Counted from the first letter of the stretch, positions 25,252-33,972 are shown. The stretch: DNA of 64,000 bases from Nonomuraea muscovyensis (GCF_014207745.1 NZ_JACHJB010000001.1:2852001-2916000), one strand, 5' to 3'. Numbers and translations: made by a program. Notes: a model not told the origin generated them from the letters alone.

Positions 25252-25911
25252 ATGATCTTCTTGAGGCGGACGGTCCACGTCGCCGTGCTCACGCTCTCGG
25301 TCCTCCCGATCACCGCAGTCACCACCGCCTCGCCGGTGGCGGCGGCGGCCGAGCCGCGCAAGCGATCGCAGGCCGAGGCCGGGGCGCGGGCCCGGCACCT
25401 GCTGGCCCAGCTGAAGGTCGCCAGGGCCCTGTCGATCCGCGGCTACAGCCGCAAGCGGTTCCAGCCCCGGTGGGCGCACCACAGGGGCAGGTGCGACGCG
25501 CGCGAGGTGGTCCTGGCTCGCGACGGGCGGCGCGTGCGCAGGAACGCGGCCTGCCATCCGGTGAAGGGCCTCTGGTACAGCCCCTACGACGGCAGGTGGC
25601 TGAAGAGCGAGAAGCAGGTGGACGTCGACCATCTCGTGCCGCTGGCGTACGCCTGGCGGTCGGGCGCCGGCAGGTGGAGCGCGGCGCGACGGCGCGCCTT
25701 CGCCAACGACCTGACCCGCCCCGAGCTGATAACGGTCAGCCACTCCGCGAACATCGCCAAGGGCGGCCAGGGCCCGCAGAGCTGGCGTCCGCCGCGGCGG
25801 GCCTACTGGTGCCGCTACGCGACCTCATGGATCACCGTGAAGCACCACTACCGGCTCTTCGTCACCCGAAAGGAGCGGGTGGCCCTGCTCAACATGCTCC
25901 GCACCTGCTGA
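25252..25911 (+). CDS. Secreted HNH-type nuclease (DUF1524)
   Basis: Predicted 219-residue exported protein. The signal peptide covers about residues 1-32. The C-terminal half matches DUF1524/GmrSD-type HNH nucleases: VDVDHLVPLAYAWRSGA (about 122-138) supplies the D-H pair of the beta-beta-alpha metal site; FANDL, a later Asn/Lys-Gly segment, and RAYWCRYATSWITVK follow. Cys residues at about 77, 99 and 186 may form disulfides. The ATG at 25252 has GGTGGAAG upstream; an ATG at 25240 is an alternative. Likely degrades extracellular nucleic acid. Confidence 0.8.
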   Translation: MIFLRRTVHVAVLTLSVLPITAVTTASPVAAAAEPRKRSQAEAGARARHLLAQLKVARALSIRGYSRKRFQPRWAHHRGRCDAREVVLARDGRRVRRNAACHPVKGLWYSPYDGRWLKSEKQVDVDHLVPLAYAWRSGAGRWSAARRRAFANDLTRPELITVSHSANIAKGGQGPQSWRPPRRAYWCRYATSWITVKHHYRLFVTRKERVALLNMLRTC

Positions 25912-26006
25912 GCGGGGATCGCAGCGACTCCGGGCGCTCGGAACGGTGCCGGCCGGGTGACGAGGCTAGGCTCCGAGATGTCGGGACGCAGCCACGAAGG
26001 GATCCG

Positions 26007-26456
26007 ATCATCAGCAGCGACTCTTTCTCTCCCTGGGAGGACCGGGCACGGCCGGCGCGCCGCCGCGTCACCGAGGCGGCGCTGCTCGGCGCCCGCGACC
26101 AGAGCCTGGCCGACATCGCCCAGTGGACCTGCCCGCACGGGCAGCACGCCGGGCACGGCTGCGTCACCTGCTACCACGCCTCGGCCGAGGTCGATCCGGC
26201 GCTGCCGCTGTGGGAGGTCGCGGCGTGGTTCACCACCGAGCGGCCGATCCCCATCAGGGCGTTGCAGGACGTGCACCGCCACGACCGCGACCTGGCGCTC
26301 ACCCAGCCCTCGACCCCGCTCGTCTACCTGCTGAGCGCGCAGGTGAGAGCCGCCCTGGGCGCGGAGGCGGTGGCGGGCGTGGTGGGCTTCCTGGTGCAGA
26401 ACCGGCACATCGTCGACGAGTTCACCGTGACGGAGATCCGCGCCACCCACTCCTGA
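26007..26456 (+). CDS. Small conserved-looking protein without a canonical start
   Basis: The frame ending at 26456 codes a coherent protein (WEDRARPARRRVTEAALLG..., then WTCPHGQHAGHGCVTCYH with a Cys/His cluster). No in-frame ATG, GTG or TTG occurs between the preceding gene's end and about 26270. ATC codons at 26007 and 26010 lie 5-8 nt after GAAGGG (25996-26001). A leaderless-looking TAGGCT-N5-ATG at 25967-25980 is in another frame. Either a rare ATC start, a frameshift near the 5' end, or a sequence error explains this. The Cys/His cluster suggests metal binding. The left end given here is tentative. Confidence 0.5.
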   Translation: MISSDSFSPWEDRARPARRRVTEAALLGARDQSLADIAQWTCPHGQHAGHGCVTCYHASAEVDPALPLWEVAAWFTTERPIPIRALQDVHRHDRDLALTQPSTPLVYLLSAQVRAALGAEAVAGVVGFLVQNRHIVDEFTVTEIRATHS

Positions 26457-26462
26457 ACGTCC

Positions 26463-27485
26463 CTAGACCAGGGTCTGGGTGAGCTCGGCGCGCTGCCCGG
26501 TGAGCACCACGCGGCCGAGGGCGCCGTTCACCAGGGGCAGGTACGGCGGCACGTGGCCGCACTCGACGTCGGCGATGATGGGCACCCCGAGGCCGCCGAG
26601 GGCGTCGAGGACCGCCTCGTGCTGGGTGAGCGTGGCGAGGCCCGGTGCCCGGGTGCGGCCGACGAGGACGGCGTTCGCGCCGGTGAAGAACCCGGCCAGG
26701 CGCATCCCGTGCAGGTGCCGGCAGATGGTCGCCGCGTCGGCCGCGTCGGCCTCCACGTAGACGATCAACCCTTCGGGCGCCGCTGCGCGGGCGAAGGAGG
26801 CGATGTCGCCGTACGGGGTGCCGGTGAGGTTGCACAGGGTCTCGACGCAGCCGCCGATCAGCCGGCCTTCGACCGCCACGTCACCGTCACCGTCCAGCCG
26901 TGTCCAGCGGCCCGGCGTGTCGAGCGTGAACTCGGTCACCTTCGGGGTGGTCTGGTAGTCGTCCCTGCCCTGTGCCCGGTAGCGGTTCGGCGGGGTCTGG
27001 CGGAACTCCGTTCCCGGCTCCATCGTGACGATGTCGAGCCAGGTGAGCAGCCCTTCGGGCGCGCGGTAGGGGGTGTCCATCAGGTTGTTGCCGTGGACGG
27101 TGGCGACGCCGGTGAGCACGGTCAGCGGTGTGATGATCGTGGACAGGTCGGAGTAGCCCACCACCCAGGTCGGGTCGGCCCGGCGCAGGGCCTCCCAGTC
27201 GAGCAGGGGCAGCAGGTCGATCGCGGTCTCGCCGCCCCACGGCGGCACGACGGCCCTGATGCGCGGGTCGGTGAGCAGGTCCGTCAGCTCGCGGGCCCGG
27301 TCGGGCGCGGGGGCGCTGACGTGGCCGGCGTCGTCCATGCAGGCGCCGACGACCACCTCGTAGCCGCGCTCCTCCACCGTGCGGATCGCGGCCAGGAGAC
27401 GATCGCGCAGGTGCTCGGGCACGCCGCTGGACGGGGCGGTGACGCCGACCCGGTCACCGGGCCGGAGCGGGTCGGGGTATCTCAT
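26463..27485 (-). CDS. S66-family serine peptidase (LdcA/MccF-like)
   Basis: Predicted 340-residue peptidase, normal S66 length. Ser112 in VVGYSDLS, Glu245 (VYVEAD) and His311 (CGHVPPYLPL) form the S66 Ser-Glu-His triad; an N-terminal GVTAPSSG strand and GNNLMDTPY fit. Family members are LD-carboxypeptidases (murein recycling) or MccF, which cuts the peptide-nucleotide amide of microcin C and gives self-immunity. Trp194 lies near where MccF has a base-stacking aromatic residue, but this needs alignment. It is 10 nt after the GNAT gene and has its own -10 box. A link to the E1-like peptide cassette 7 kb away is speculative. Confidence 0.83.
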   Translation of the reverse strand: MRYPDPLRPGDRVGVTAPSSGVPEHLRDRLLAAIRTVEERGYEVVVGACMDDAGHVSAPAPDRARELTDLLTDPRIRAVVPPWGGETAIDLLPLLDWEALRRADPTWVVGYSDLSTIITPLTVLTGVATVHGNNLMDTPYRAPEGLLTWLDIVTMEPGTEFRQTPPNRYRAQGRDDYQTTPKVTEFTLDTPGRWTRLDGDGDVAVEGRLIGGCVETLCNLTGTPYGDIASFARAAAPEGLIVYVEADAADAATICRHLHGMRLAGFFTGANAVLVGRTRAPGLATLTQHEAVLDALGGLGVPIIADVECGHVPPYLPLVNGALGRVVLTGQRAELTQTLV

Positions 27486-27492
27486 GATCCCG

Positions 27493-27498
27493 ACCCTA
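27493..27498 (-). promoter_or_regulatory. -10 box, internal leaderless promoter of S66 gene
   Basis: TAGGGT on the minus strand, 7 nt before the ATG at 27485, overlapping the stop of the upstream GNAT gene. Confidence 0.4.
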
Positions 27499-28056
27499 CG
27501 CGGCGGCGCCGCGCCGGAGCGGAATCTCGAAGTGGACCGTCTGGAAGGTGGCCGGGTTCGCGTCGCGGTCGTCGTGCACGAGGGTGGCCAGGGAGCGCCA
27601 GAACTCCTCCGCCCCTGGCACCCGGGTGTCGGTGTGCAGGTAGAGGCGTTCGTAGCCGGGTGTGGCGGCGACGAAGTCGCGGGCCAGGCCGACCAGCCGC
27701 CTGGCCAGCCCGCGGCGGCGGTGGCCGGGGCGGACGTAGACGCGGTAGAGCTGGGCGGTGCCGGGCTCGGGGTAACGTTCGGCGAGCCAGGCCGGGTGCG
27801 GCGGGCTCTTGGGCGCTACGGCGCGGACCCCGGTGGTGGCCACGACCTGCCCGTCGTGGGCGGCCACGAACAGTGCGTGCCGGGGTTGGCGCAGGTAGGC
27901 GCCCTCCAGGTCGATGACGTCGGCGTGCCACTCGGGCCGGTAGCCGTAGCCGAGGTCGTGGTAGAAGGCGTCGAGCATGACGCTGCGGGCGCCGTCGAGG
28001 TCGGCGGCCTCGGCCGGGCGCAGCGCGTAACGGTCGGTCGAGGTGGTGGCGGTCAT
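27496..28056 (-). CDS. GNAT-family N-acetyltransferase
   Basis: Predicted 186-residue acetyltransferase. The acetyl-CoA site lies in LYRVYVRPGHRRRGLARRLVGLA (split; core RPGHRRRGLARRL, about residues 110-122). The ATG at 28056 overlaps the ATPase stop (ATGA), so it is translationally coupled to the ABC transporter. It could acetylate the transported compound or protect against it; MccE-type GNATs are a known precedent for toxin resistance, but the target here is unknown. Confidence 0.82.
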   Translation of the reverse strand: MTATTSTDRYALRPAEAADLDGARSVMLDAFYHDLGYGYRPEWHADVIDLEGAYLRQPRHALFVAAHDGQVVATTGVRAVAPKSPPHPAWLAERYPEPGTAQLYRVYVRPGHRRRGLARRLVGLARDFVAATPGYERLYLHTDTRVPGAEEFWRSLATLVHDDRDANPATFQTVHFEIPLRRGAAA

Positions 28057-29525
28057 GGCTGGGGTTCCTCTTCTCGAGCGGTGAGTACGGTACGGCGCAG
28101 CACCTGCGCGGCCGGGCCGTGGTCGGCCAGCCGGCCGTCGGCCACGACGGCGACGTGGTCGGCGAGCCTGGCCACCACGCCCAGGTCGTGGCTGATCACG
28201 ACGAGGGTGAGGCCGCGGCGCCGGGCGAGGCGCCGGAGGTGGTCGAGGACGGTGGCCTGGGTGAGGGTGTCGAGCCCGGAGGTGATCTCGTCGCAGATCA
28301 GCACGTCGGGCTCGGCGAGCAGGGCGCGGGCGAGGGCGGCGCGCTGCAGTTCGCCGCCGGACAGCTCGCCGGGCCGCCGCCGTGCGGTGCCGGGCGGCAG
28401 GTCCACCTCGGCGAGCGTCTCCAGGGCGGCGGCCGTCGCCTGGCCGGGGCTCATGCCGCGCAGCCGTACGGCGGTGCGGGAGACCTGGTCGAGGACGGTG
28501 CCGTGCGGGTCGAACGAGGCGCGGGCGTCCTGGAAGACGTACTGCACCGCGGCCAGGTCGGCCCTGGAGCGGCGGCGCAGCGACGGGGCCAGCGCGCGGC
28601 CGTCGAGCCGGACGGAGCCGGAGTCGGGGGTGTGCAGCCCGGCGAGGCAACGGGCGAGGGTGGTCTTGCCGCTGCCGGAACGGCCGACGACGGCCAGGCA
28701 CTCGCCGGCGGCGGCGCGCAGCGACACCCCGTGCAGGGCGACGCGGCCGCCGTGCCGGGCGACCAGGTCGGTGACCTCCAGCCGGGCGGCCGGGGCGAGG
28801 TCCCGTTCGGTGGCCTCGTCCAGGCGCGGCCGGGCGGCGACGAGGGACCGCGTGTAGTCGTCGCGGGGCTCGTCCAGCACGGACGCGGCCGGTCCGGCCT
28901 CGACGACGCGGCCCTCGCGCAGGACGACGACGTGGTCGGCCAGCGCGCGGACGACGTCGAGGTCGTGGCTGAGCAGGACGATCGAGATGCCCTGCCGGAC
29001 GAGTTTCGCCAGCTCGCCGACCACCTCGTCGCGGGTGAGGGGGTCCTGGCCGGTGGTGGGCTCGTCGGCGACGATGACCGACGGCTCGCCGAGCAGGGCC
29101 TGGGCCACCACGAGCCGTTGCTGCTGGCCGCCGGAGAGCTGGTGCGGGTAGCGCCGCAGGAAGGCCCGGTCGGCGGGCAGGCTGGCGCGGCGCAGCGCCG
29201 GCTCCACGGACGTGCCGTGCCGGGCGGCGATCTCCCGCAGCACTGCACCGATCCGCCGCACGGGATTGAGCACGGCGGACGGATGCTGCGGGACGAACCC
29301 CACGGTCCCGGGCGCGGGCGGGCGGCCGGGACCGACGGGATGCCCGGCGACGCGGACCGTGCCGGTCACCTCGACGCCCGGCGGGTGCTCGCCGAGGAGC
29401 GCGAGCCCGGTGGTGGTCTTGCCGCTGCCGGACCCGCCGACCAGGGCGAGGACCTGCCCGGCGGGCAGGTGGAAGCTCACGCCGTGCAGGATCGGCCCGG
29501 CGCGCAGGTCGATGACGTCGATCAT
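28053..29525 (-). CDS. ABC transporter, fused DppD-DppF-like ATPases
   Basis: Predicted 490-residue protein with two complete ATP-binding domains. Domain 1 has Walker A GGSGSGKTT (about 34-42), signature LSGGQQQR and Walker B VIVADEPTTGQD; domain 2 has GRSGSGKTT, LSGGELQR and VLICDEITSGLD. This is the Dpp/Opp/Nik-type ATPase pair fused in one chain. The ATG at 29525 overlaps the permease stop (ATGA). It powers uptake of the ligand captured by the family 5 lipoprotein encoded at 31239. Confidence 0.9.
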   Translation of the reverse strand: MIDVIDLRAGPILHGVSFHLPAGQVLALVGGSGSGKTTTGLALLGEHPPGVEVTGTVRVAGHPVGPGRPPAPGTVGFVPQHPSAVLNPVRRIGAVLREIAARHGTSVEPALRRASLPADRAFLRRYPHQLSGGQQQRLVVAQALLGEPSVIVADEPTTGQDPLTRDEVVGELAKLVRQGISIVLLSHDLDVVRALADHVVVLREGRVVEAGPAASVLDEPRDDYTRSLVAARPRLDEATERDLAPAARLEVTDLVARHGGRVALHGVSLRAAAGECLAVVGRSGSGKTTLARCLAGLHTPDSGSVRLDGRALAPSLRRRSRADLAAVQYVFQDARASFDPHGTVLDQVSRTAVRLRGMSPGQATAAALETLAEVDLPPGTARRRPGELSGGELQRAALARALLAEPDVLICDEITSGLDTLTQATVLDHLRRLARRRGLTLVVISHDLGVVARLADHVAVVADGRLADHGPAAQVLRRTVLTAREEEPQP

Positions 29526-30310
29526 GTACGGCCTCCCCGGCGCAGCGCACGGTCGAAGGTGAGGTTGAGCCCGACCGACAGCGCCACGATCAGCAGCGCG
29601 GGCACGACCACGGCCCACGGCTGCAGGAACAGCCCGGCCCGGTTGCGGTCCACCATGACGGCCCAGTCGGCGGCGTCGGGCGGGACGCCGATGCCGAGGA
29701 AGCTGGCCGCCGCCACCAGGTAGAGCGCCCCGGTCAGGCGGGTGCCGAGGTCGGCGGCGAGCGTCCGGAGCATCGAGCGGCCCACGTACCGGACCGCGAT
29801 GCGCCGGCGGCTCTCGCCCTGCAGGCGCATCGCCTCCAGCGCGGGGCGGGCGGCGATCTCCAGGGCGGCCGCCCTGGAGACCCGGGCCACGTCGGGCAGG
29901 TTGATCAGCATGACGATCGGCGCCAGGCTCCACGCGCCCCGGGGCGCGACGGTGGCCAGCAGGATGAGCAGGAGCAGCGACGGCACCGCGAGCAGCAGGT
30001 CGAGCGGGCGCATGAGCAGCTCGTCGAGCACGCGCCGGCGGGTCATCGCGGCGGCGACGCCCCAGGGGACGCCGACCAGGTAGGCGCCCGCGGTGGCCAG
30101 CAGCGCGACGAGCACGAGGCTCCGGCCGCCCAGCAGGACCTGGTGCCAGGTGTCGCGGCCGACGAAGTCGGTGCCGAGCGGGCCGGCGCCGGAGAACGCC
30201 ACCCCACGGGTGAGCTCGTCCGGCACGAAGAACGGGCCGGCCAGCGCGACGAGCAGCGGGACCGCCAGGAGCAGCCGGTGCGCCGGGATCACCGGCGGCA
30301 GCCGCCTCAT
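29522..30310 (-). CDS. ABC permease, DppC-like
   Basis: Predicted 262-residue membrane permease. Features of the DppC/OppC family: an early FVPDELTRGVAFSGAGPLGTDFVGRD segment (GTD.GRD motif, about 40-55), about six helices, and an EAA loop AALEIAARPALEAMRLQGES (about 148-167). Start and stop both overlap neighbours by 4 nt. Pairs with the DppB-like permease. Confidence 0.88.
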   Translation of the reverse strand: MRRLPPVIPAHRLLLAVPLLVALAGPFFVPDELTRGVAFSGAGPLGTDFVGRDTWHQVLLGGRSLVLVALLATAGAYLVGVPWGVAAAMTRRRVLDELLMRPLDLLLAVPSLLLLILLATVAPRGAWSLAPIVMLINLPDVARVSRAAALEIAARPALEAMRLQGESRRRIAVRYVGRSMLRTLAADLGTRLTGALYLVAAASFLGIGVPPDAADWAVMVDRNRAGLFLQPWAVVVPALLIVALSVGLNLTFDRALRRGGRT

Positions 30311-31242
30311 GCGCGCGGCGCCAGCCGGAAGGCCGCCAGGTCGGCGACGAGGTTCACCAGCACGGTCGTGGTCGCGAACACCAGCGCCAGCCCCTGCACG
30401 ACCGGCAGGTCACGGCCGTCGACGGCCCCGGTCAGCGTCGTGCCGAGGCCGGGGATGACGAAGACCGCCTCCACCACGATCACCCCGCCGAGCAGCCAGT
30501 CGGTGGTCCGGGCGACCTGCTGGACGGCCGGGGCCAGCGCGTTGGGCAGCGCGTGCGCCAGCCGTACGCGGGGGACCGGGAGGCCGAGCCGGAGCGCGTG
30601 CCGCACGTAGTCGGAGCGCAGCGCGTCGATCATCCCGGCGCGGACCAGCCGGCTGATCGAGCAGATCGGCCGGGCCAGCAGCACGACCAGGGGGAGCACC
30701 AGCACCGCGGGCTCGGCGAGCAGGCCCGGCACGCCGACGGCGGTGGGCGGCAGCCAGCCCAGGCCCACCCCGAACACCGCGATCAGCACGATGGCCAGGG
30801 CGAACTCCGGGATCGCGTACAGCGCGACGCTCACCGAGGTGAGCGCCCGGTCCAGCGCGCGGCCCTCGCGGACGGCCGCGGCCACACCCGCCAGCACCGC
30901 GAGCGGCAGCAGGACCAGCAGCGTGAGACCGGCCAGGACCAGGGTGGGTTCCAGCCCGTCGAGCAGGATGCCCGCCACCGGCCGGCCGGAGACGATGGAG
31001 ACGCCCAGGTCCAGGCGTGCCAGCCCGGCGAGCCAGTCGAGCAGGCGCTCCAGCGGCGGCCGGTCCAGCCCCAGCGTGGCACGGATCTGCGCGATGCGCG
31101 CCGGGTCGGGGTTGTCGCCGGCCAGCGAGACGGCGGCGTCGCCCGGCAGCGCCTCGACCAGCAGGAACACCGCGGCGGCGACGGCCACCACCTGGCCGAG
31201 GCCGAGCAGCAGCCGCCGCGCGGCGTAGCGGGGCAGGCTCAC
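30307..31242 (-). CDS. ABC permease, DppB-like
   Basis: Predicted 311-residue permease of the DppB/OppB family. It begins YAARRLLLGLGQVVAVAAAV, then has LPGDAA and RATLGLDRPPLERLLDWL, the usual N-terminal layout, with an EAA loop MIDALRSDYVRHALRLGLP (about 218-236). The GTG start at 31242 overlaps the TGA of the binding-protein gene (GTGA); the DppC-like start overlaps its stop. Confidence 0.88.
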   Translation of the reverse strand: MSLPRYAARRLLLGLGQVVAVAAAVFLLVEALPGDAAVSLAGDNPDPARIAQIRATLGLDRPPLERLLDWLAGLARLDLGVSIVSGRPVAGILLDGLEPTLVLAGLTLLVLLPLAVLAGVAAAVREGRALDRALTSVSVALYAIPEFALAIVLIAVFGVGLGWLPPTAVGVPGLLAEPAVLVLPLVVLLARPICSISRLVRAGMIDALRSDYVRHALRLGLPVPRVRLAHALPNALAPAVQQVARTTDWLLGGVIVVEAVFVIPGLGTTLTGAVDGRDLPVVQGLALVFATTTVLVNLVADLAAFRLAPRA

Positions 31243-32762
31243 CCGAGGCGGACCTTGTCGAAGCGGGCCCAGTCGAGGGTGTTGGCGGGCGCGCTCGACA
31301 CGCCGGTGACGTTCGCGGCCGTGCCGACGATCCAGTCGGCGAACCCCCACACCAGCAGCCCGCCCTCGGCGTGCAGCATCTCCTGCATGCGGTGGTACGT
31401 CTGCCGGCGGGCGGCCTCGTCGGCGGTGGAGACCGCCTTGTCGTAGAGCGCGTCGAACTCCGGCCTGGCCCATCGGGTGGCGTTCGTCGTGGAGGTGGAC
31501 AGCAGCCGCTGCGCGATGTGCGTCTCGATCGGCATCGAGCCGGATCGGAAGCTGACCAGCGAGCCCCGGGTGAGGATGTCGGCCCAGTAGGTGTCCTTGT
31601 TGCCGGTCACGACCTCGGCCTTCAGCCCGGCCCGCCGGATCTGGTCGGCGAGGACGCTGGCGGACTCGACGAAGCCGGCAGCCGCGTTCGAGGTGGTGAT
31701 CTGCACGGTGAGCCCCTCGGCCCCGGCCTTCCTGATCAGCGCCCGGGCCTTGTCCAGGTCGGGCACCCGCTGCGGGATGTCGTCGGCGTAGTACTGGTAG
31801 CCCTTGCCGAACAGGTCGTTGCCGACCTGGCCGGCGCCCGGCATGACCGTGTCGACGAGCTGCCGCCGGTCGGCCAGCAGGAACATCGCCTCGCGCAGGG
31901 CGGGATCGTCGAACGGCGGGCGGTCCACCTTCATGGCGAACGCCTGGGTGCCGCTGTTGGGCGAGCGGACCATGGTGACGCGAGAGCCGTGCTGCCTGGC
32001 GGTGGTGGGCGTGAGGTCGTGGGCGTACTCCACCTGGCCGCCGAGCAGCGCGTTGACCCGGGCGGACTCCTCGTTCGCGATGACGAACTCCAGCTCGTCC
32101 AGGTACGGCGGGCCGTCCCAGTAGCCGGGGTTGCGCTTGAGCAGCACCGAGCGGCCCGGCTGGAACGACACGAAGGAGAAGGGGCCGGAGCCGACGGGCT
32201 TGGTGAAGTCCTCGGCCCCCTCCGGGACGATGTAGGCGCCGAACGCGGCCAGGACGTTCGGGAACTCCACGAACGGCCGCTTCAGCGCGAACTCCACGGT
32301 GCGCTCGTCCACCGCGCGGCTGTTCGCCAGGTCGATCACCGCGAGGCTGGACTTCGCGCGGAAGGTCCGCTTGGGGTCGAGGATGCGGGCGTAACTGGCC
32401 AGCACGTCGCGGGCGCGGACGGGACGCCCGTCGTGGAAGGAGGCCTGCCGCAGGGTGACGCGCCAGCGCCGCAGGTCGGCGGAGGGCTCCCACCGCTCCG
32501 CGAGCCTGGGCCGGGGCGACACGTCGGCGCCCAGGTCGGCGAGCTTGTCGAACATGGCCTTGGACCTGGCGGCCTCGACGAACAGGTTCGCCAGGTGCGG
32601 GTCGAGGACCTCCGTCGCGCCGCCTCCCGCGAAGGCGGCGCGCAGCCTGCCCCCCGTCGAGGTGGAGCCGGTGGTCGGCCGGGCGGCGCAGCCGGTGAGC
32701 GCGGCGGCCGTCAGCCCGGCGGTGAGACCGAGGAATCCCCGGCGGCTGGGGTGGTCGATCAT
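31239..32762 (-). CDS. Family 5 solute-binding lipoprotein (Dpp/Nik/Cnt-type)
   Basis: Predicted 507-residue lipoprotein. Twin-arginine type signal RRGFLGLTAG and lipobox LTGC (Cys near residue 25). The mature chain follows the bacterial extracellular solute-binding family 5 pattern: RWEPSADLRRWRVTLRQASFHDGRPVRARDV (split; about 93-120) and LLKRNPGYWDG. Such proteins bind peptides, nickel-histidine or opine metallophores. Context (coupled MFS exporter, Fur/Zur-like box) favours metallophore or metal-complex uptake; the ligand is not shown by the sequence. ATGA overlap with the MFS gene. Confidence 0.88.
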   Translation of the reverse strand: MIDHPSRRGFLGLTAGLTAAALTGCAARPTTGSTSTGGRLRAAFAGGGATEVLDPHLANLFVEAARSKAMFDKLADLGADVSPRPRLAERWEPSADLRRWRVTLRQASFHDGRPVRARDVLASYARILDPKRTFRAKSSLAVIDLANSRAVDERTVEFALKRPFVEFPNVLAAFGAYIVPEGAEDFTKPVGSGPFSFVSFQPGRSVLLKRNPGYWDGPPYLDELEFVIANEESARVNALLGGQVEYAHDLTPTTARQHGSRVTMVRSPNSGTQAFAMKVDRPPFDDPALREAMFLLADRRQLVDTVMPGAGQVGNDLFGKGYQYYADDIPQRVPDLDKARALIRKAGAEGLTVQITTSNAAAGFVESASVLADQIRRAGLKAEVVTGNKDTYWADILTRGSLVSFRSGSMPIETHIAQRLLSTSTTNATRWARPEFDALYDKAVSTADEAARRQTYHRMQEMLHAEGGLLVWGFADWIVGTAANVTGVSSAPANTLDWARFDKVRLG

Positions 32763-33922
32763 CGGGTGGTGCCTTTCCATCGAGTGGACAACCGGGTGGA
32801 CAACAGCGCGCAGAGGAGTCCGACGGCCACGCACACCAACGGGCCGGCGGCGCCGGACCAGCCGATGAGCGCGTTGCCCGCGGCCGCGGCGACGCCGGAG
32901 ACGAGCGAGAACAGGCCGAAGTACGTGCCGGCCAGGCCGTCCGGGGCGAAGGCCGGGATGAGCGCCAGCACGAACGGCTGGGCGATCGCCACACCGGCGG
33001 CCAGGGCGAGCGTGGCCACCAGGACGGCCACCGGCCCGGCCGGTCCGGGCTCCGCCGGGCGGGTCACGACGAGCGGGGCGAAGCCGAGGCCCATCACGGC
33101 CAGCCCGATCGGGACCGCCGCGCCGCGCCCCTCGAAGAGCCGGGTGAGCGGCACCTGCAGCAGCAGCGTCGCCACGGTGGAGACCAGGAAGATCGCCGCC
33201 ACGGCCGCCGGGTGCCCGCTCTGCCGGTCGGCCTCCATCGGCAGGACCAGGTAGAGCTGGCTCTGCAGCACGTACATGCCGCTCGCGGCGCCGGCGAAGG
33301 CGAGGAAGGAGCGGTCGCGCAGGCCCGCGCGCAGGCGGTCCGCGATCGGGCCGCCGCCCGCGGTCACGGCCCGCGCGGGCAGCGCCAGCGCCTGCGCGGC
33401 GGTGAGCGCCGCGAACACGAGCGCGGCCACGACGGCGACGACGCGGAAGTCCAGGAGGAGCAGCACGCTGCCGAGCACCGGCCCGGCCAGGGCGCCGGCC
33501 TGGGCGAAGACGGTGAACAGCGCGAACGCCCGGACCCGGTCGGCGGCCTCGGCGGCGACGTACGCGCGCACCGCCGGCGTGAACAGCGCCCCGGCCAGCC
33601 CGCTCAGCACGGCCGCCGCCAGCAGCGGCGGAGCCGACTCCGCGACGGCGAACAGCCCGAACCCGGCCGAGCGCAGCCCGCACCCCGCGATGATCAGCCC
33701 GCGGGCGCCGAACCGGTCGGCCGCGGCCCCGCCGACGATCGCCAGGCCCTGCTGGCTGAGGTTGCGGACCCCCAGCACCACCCCCACCACCGCGGCCGAC
33801 AGGCCGAGCCCGCCGCTCAGATGGGTGGCCAGGTAGGGCACCAGCATGAAGAAGCCGAGGTTGACGCCCAACTGGTTGACCAGCAGCAGGCGCAGCGGCC
33901 AGGACAGATCCCGCACGCGCAC
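32759..33922 (-). CDS. MFS transporter, first gene of ABC operon
   Basis: Predicted 387-residue exporter with about 12 helices; the loop motif GGAAADRFGARG after helix 2 is clear. The GTG at 33922 has GGGAG close upstream. It is the first gene of a six-gene chain whose neighbours overlap by 4 nt (MFS, binding protein, two permeases, ATPase, GNAT). An exporter paired with an Opp-type importer is the layout of metallophore systems such as cntE with cntABCDF. No biosynthesis genes are in the window. Confidence 0.87.
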   Translation of the reverse strand: MRVRDLSWPLRLLLVNQLGVNLGFFMLVPYLATHLSGGLGLSAAVVGVVLGVRNLSQQGLAIVGGAAADRFGARGLIIAGCGLRSAGFGLFAVAESAPPLLAAAVLSGLAGALFTPAVRAYVAAEAADRVRAFALFTVFAQAGALAGPVLGSVLLLLDFRVVAVVAALVFAALTAAQALALPARAVTAGGGPIADRLRAGLRDRSFLAFAGAASGMYVLQSQLYLVLPMEADRQSGHPAAVAAIFLVSTVATLLLQVPLTRLFEGRGAAVPIGLAVMGLGFAPLVVTRPAEPGPAGPVAVLVATLALAAGVAIAQPFVLALIPAFAPDGLAGTYFGLFSLVSGVAAAAGNALIGWSGAAGPLVCVAVGLLCALLSTRLSTRWKGTTR

Positions 33923-33953
33923 ACTCCCGCCCCGAGGCCGACTCTCCTATTGC

Positions 33954-33972
33954 AATGGAAATCATTATCATT
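33954..33972. promoter_or_regulatory. Fur/Zur-like palindromic box before MFS-ABC operon
   Basis: AATGGAAATCATTATCATT is a 19-bp near-palindrome (14 of 18 non-central positions match its reverse complement); the minus strand reads AATGATAATGATTTCCATT, close to the ATGATAATGATT-type boxes of Fur-family repressors, especially Zur. It lies 32 nt upstream of the MFS start and 62 nt from the divergent DUF72 gene. Confidence 0.55.

Noticed and set aside
25978..26334. ORF starting at ATG 25978
   Set aside because: Its product is Arg/Ala/Ser-rich shadow sequence; the neighbouring frame gives the coherent protein.
33950..33955. Half of a nickel-regulator (Nur) box, TTGCAA, before the MFS-ABC operon
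   Set aside because: The second half-site at the required spacing is missing; the overlapping Fur/Zur-type palindrome is a better explanation.
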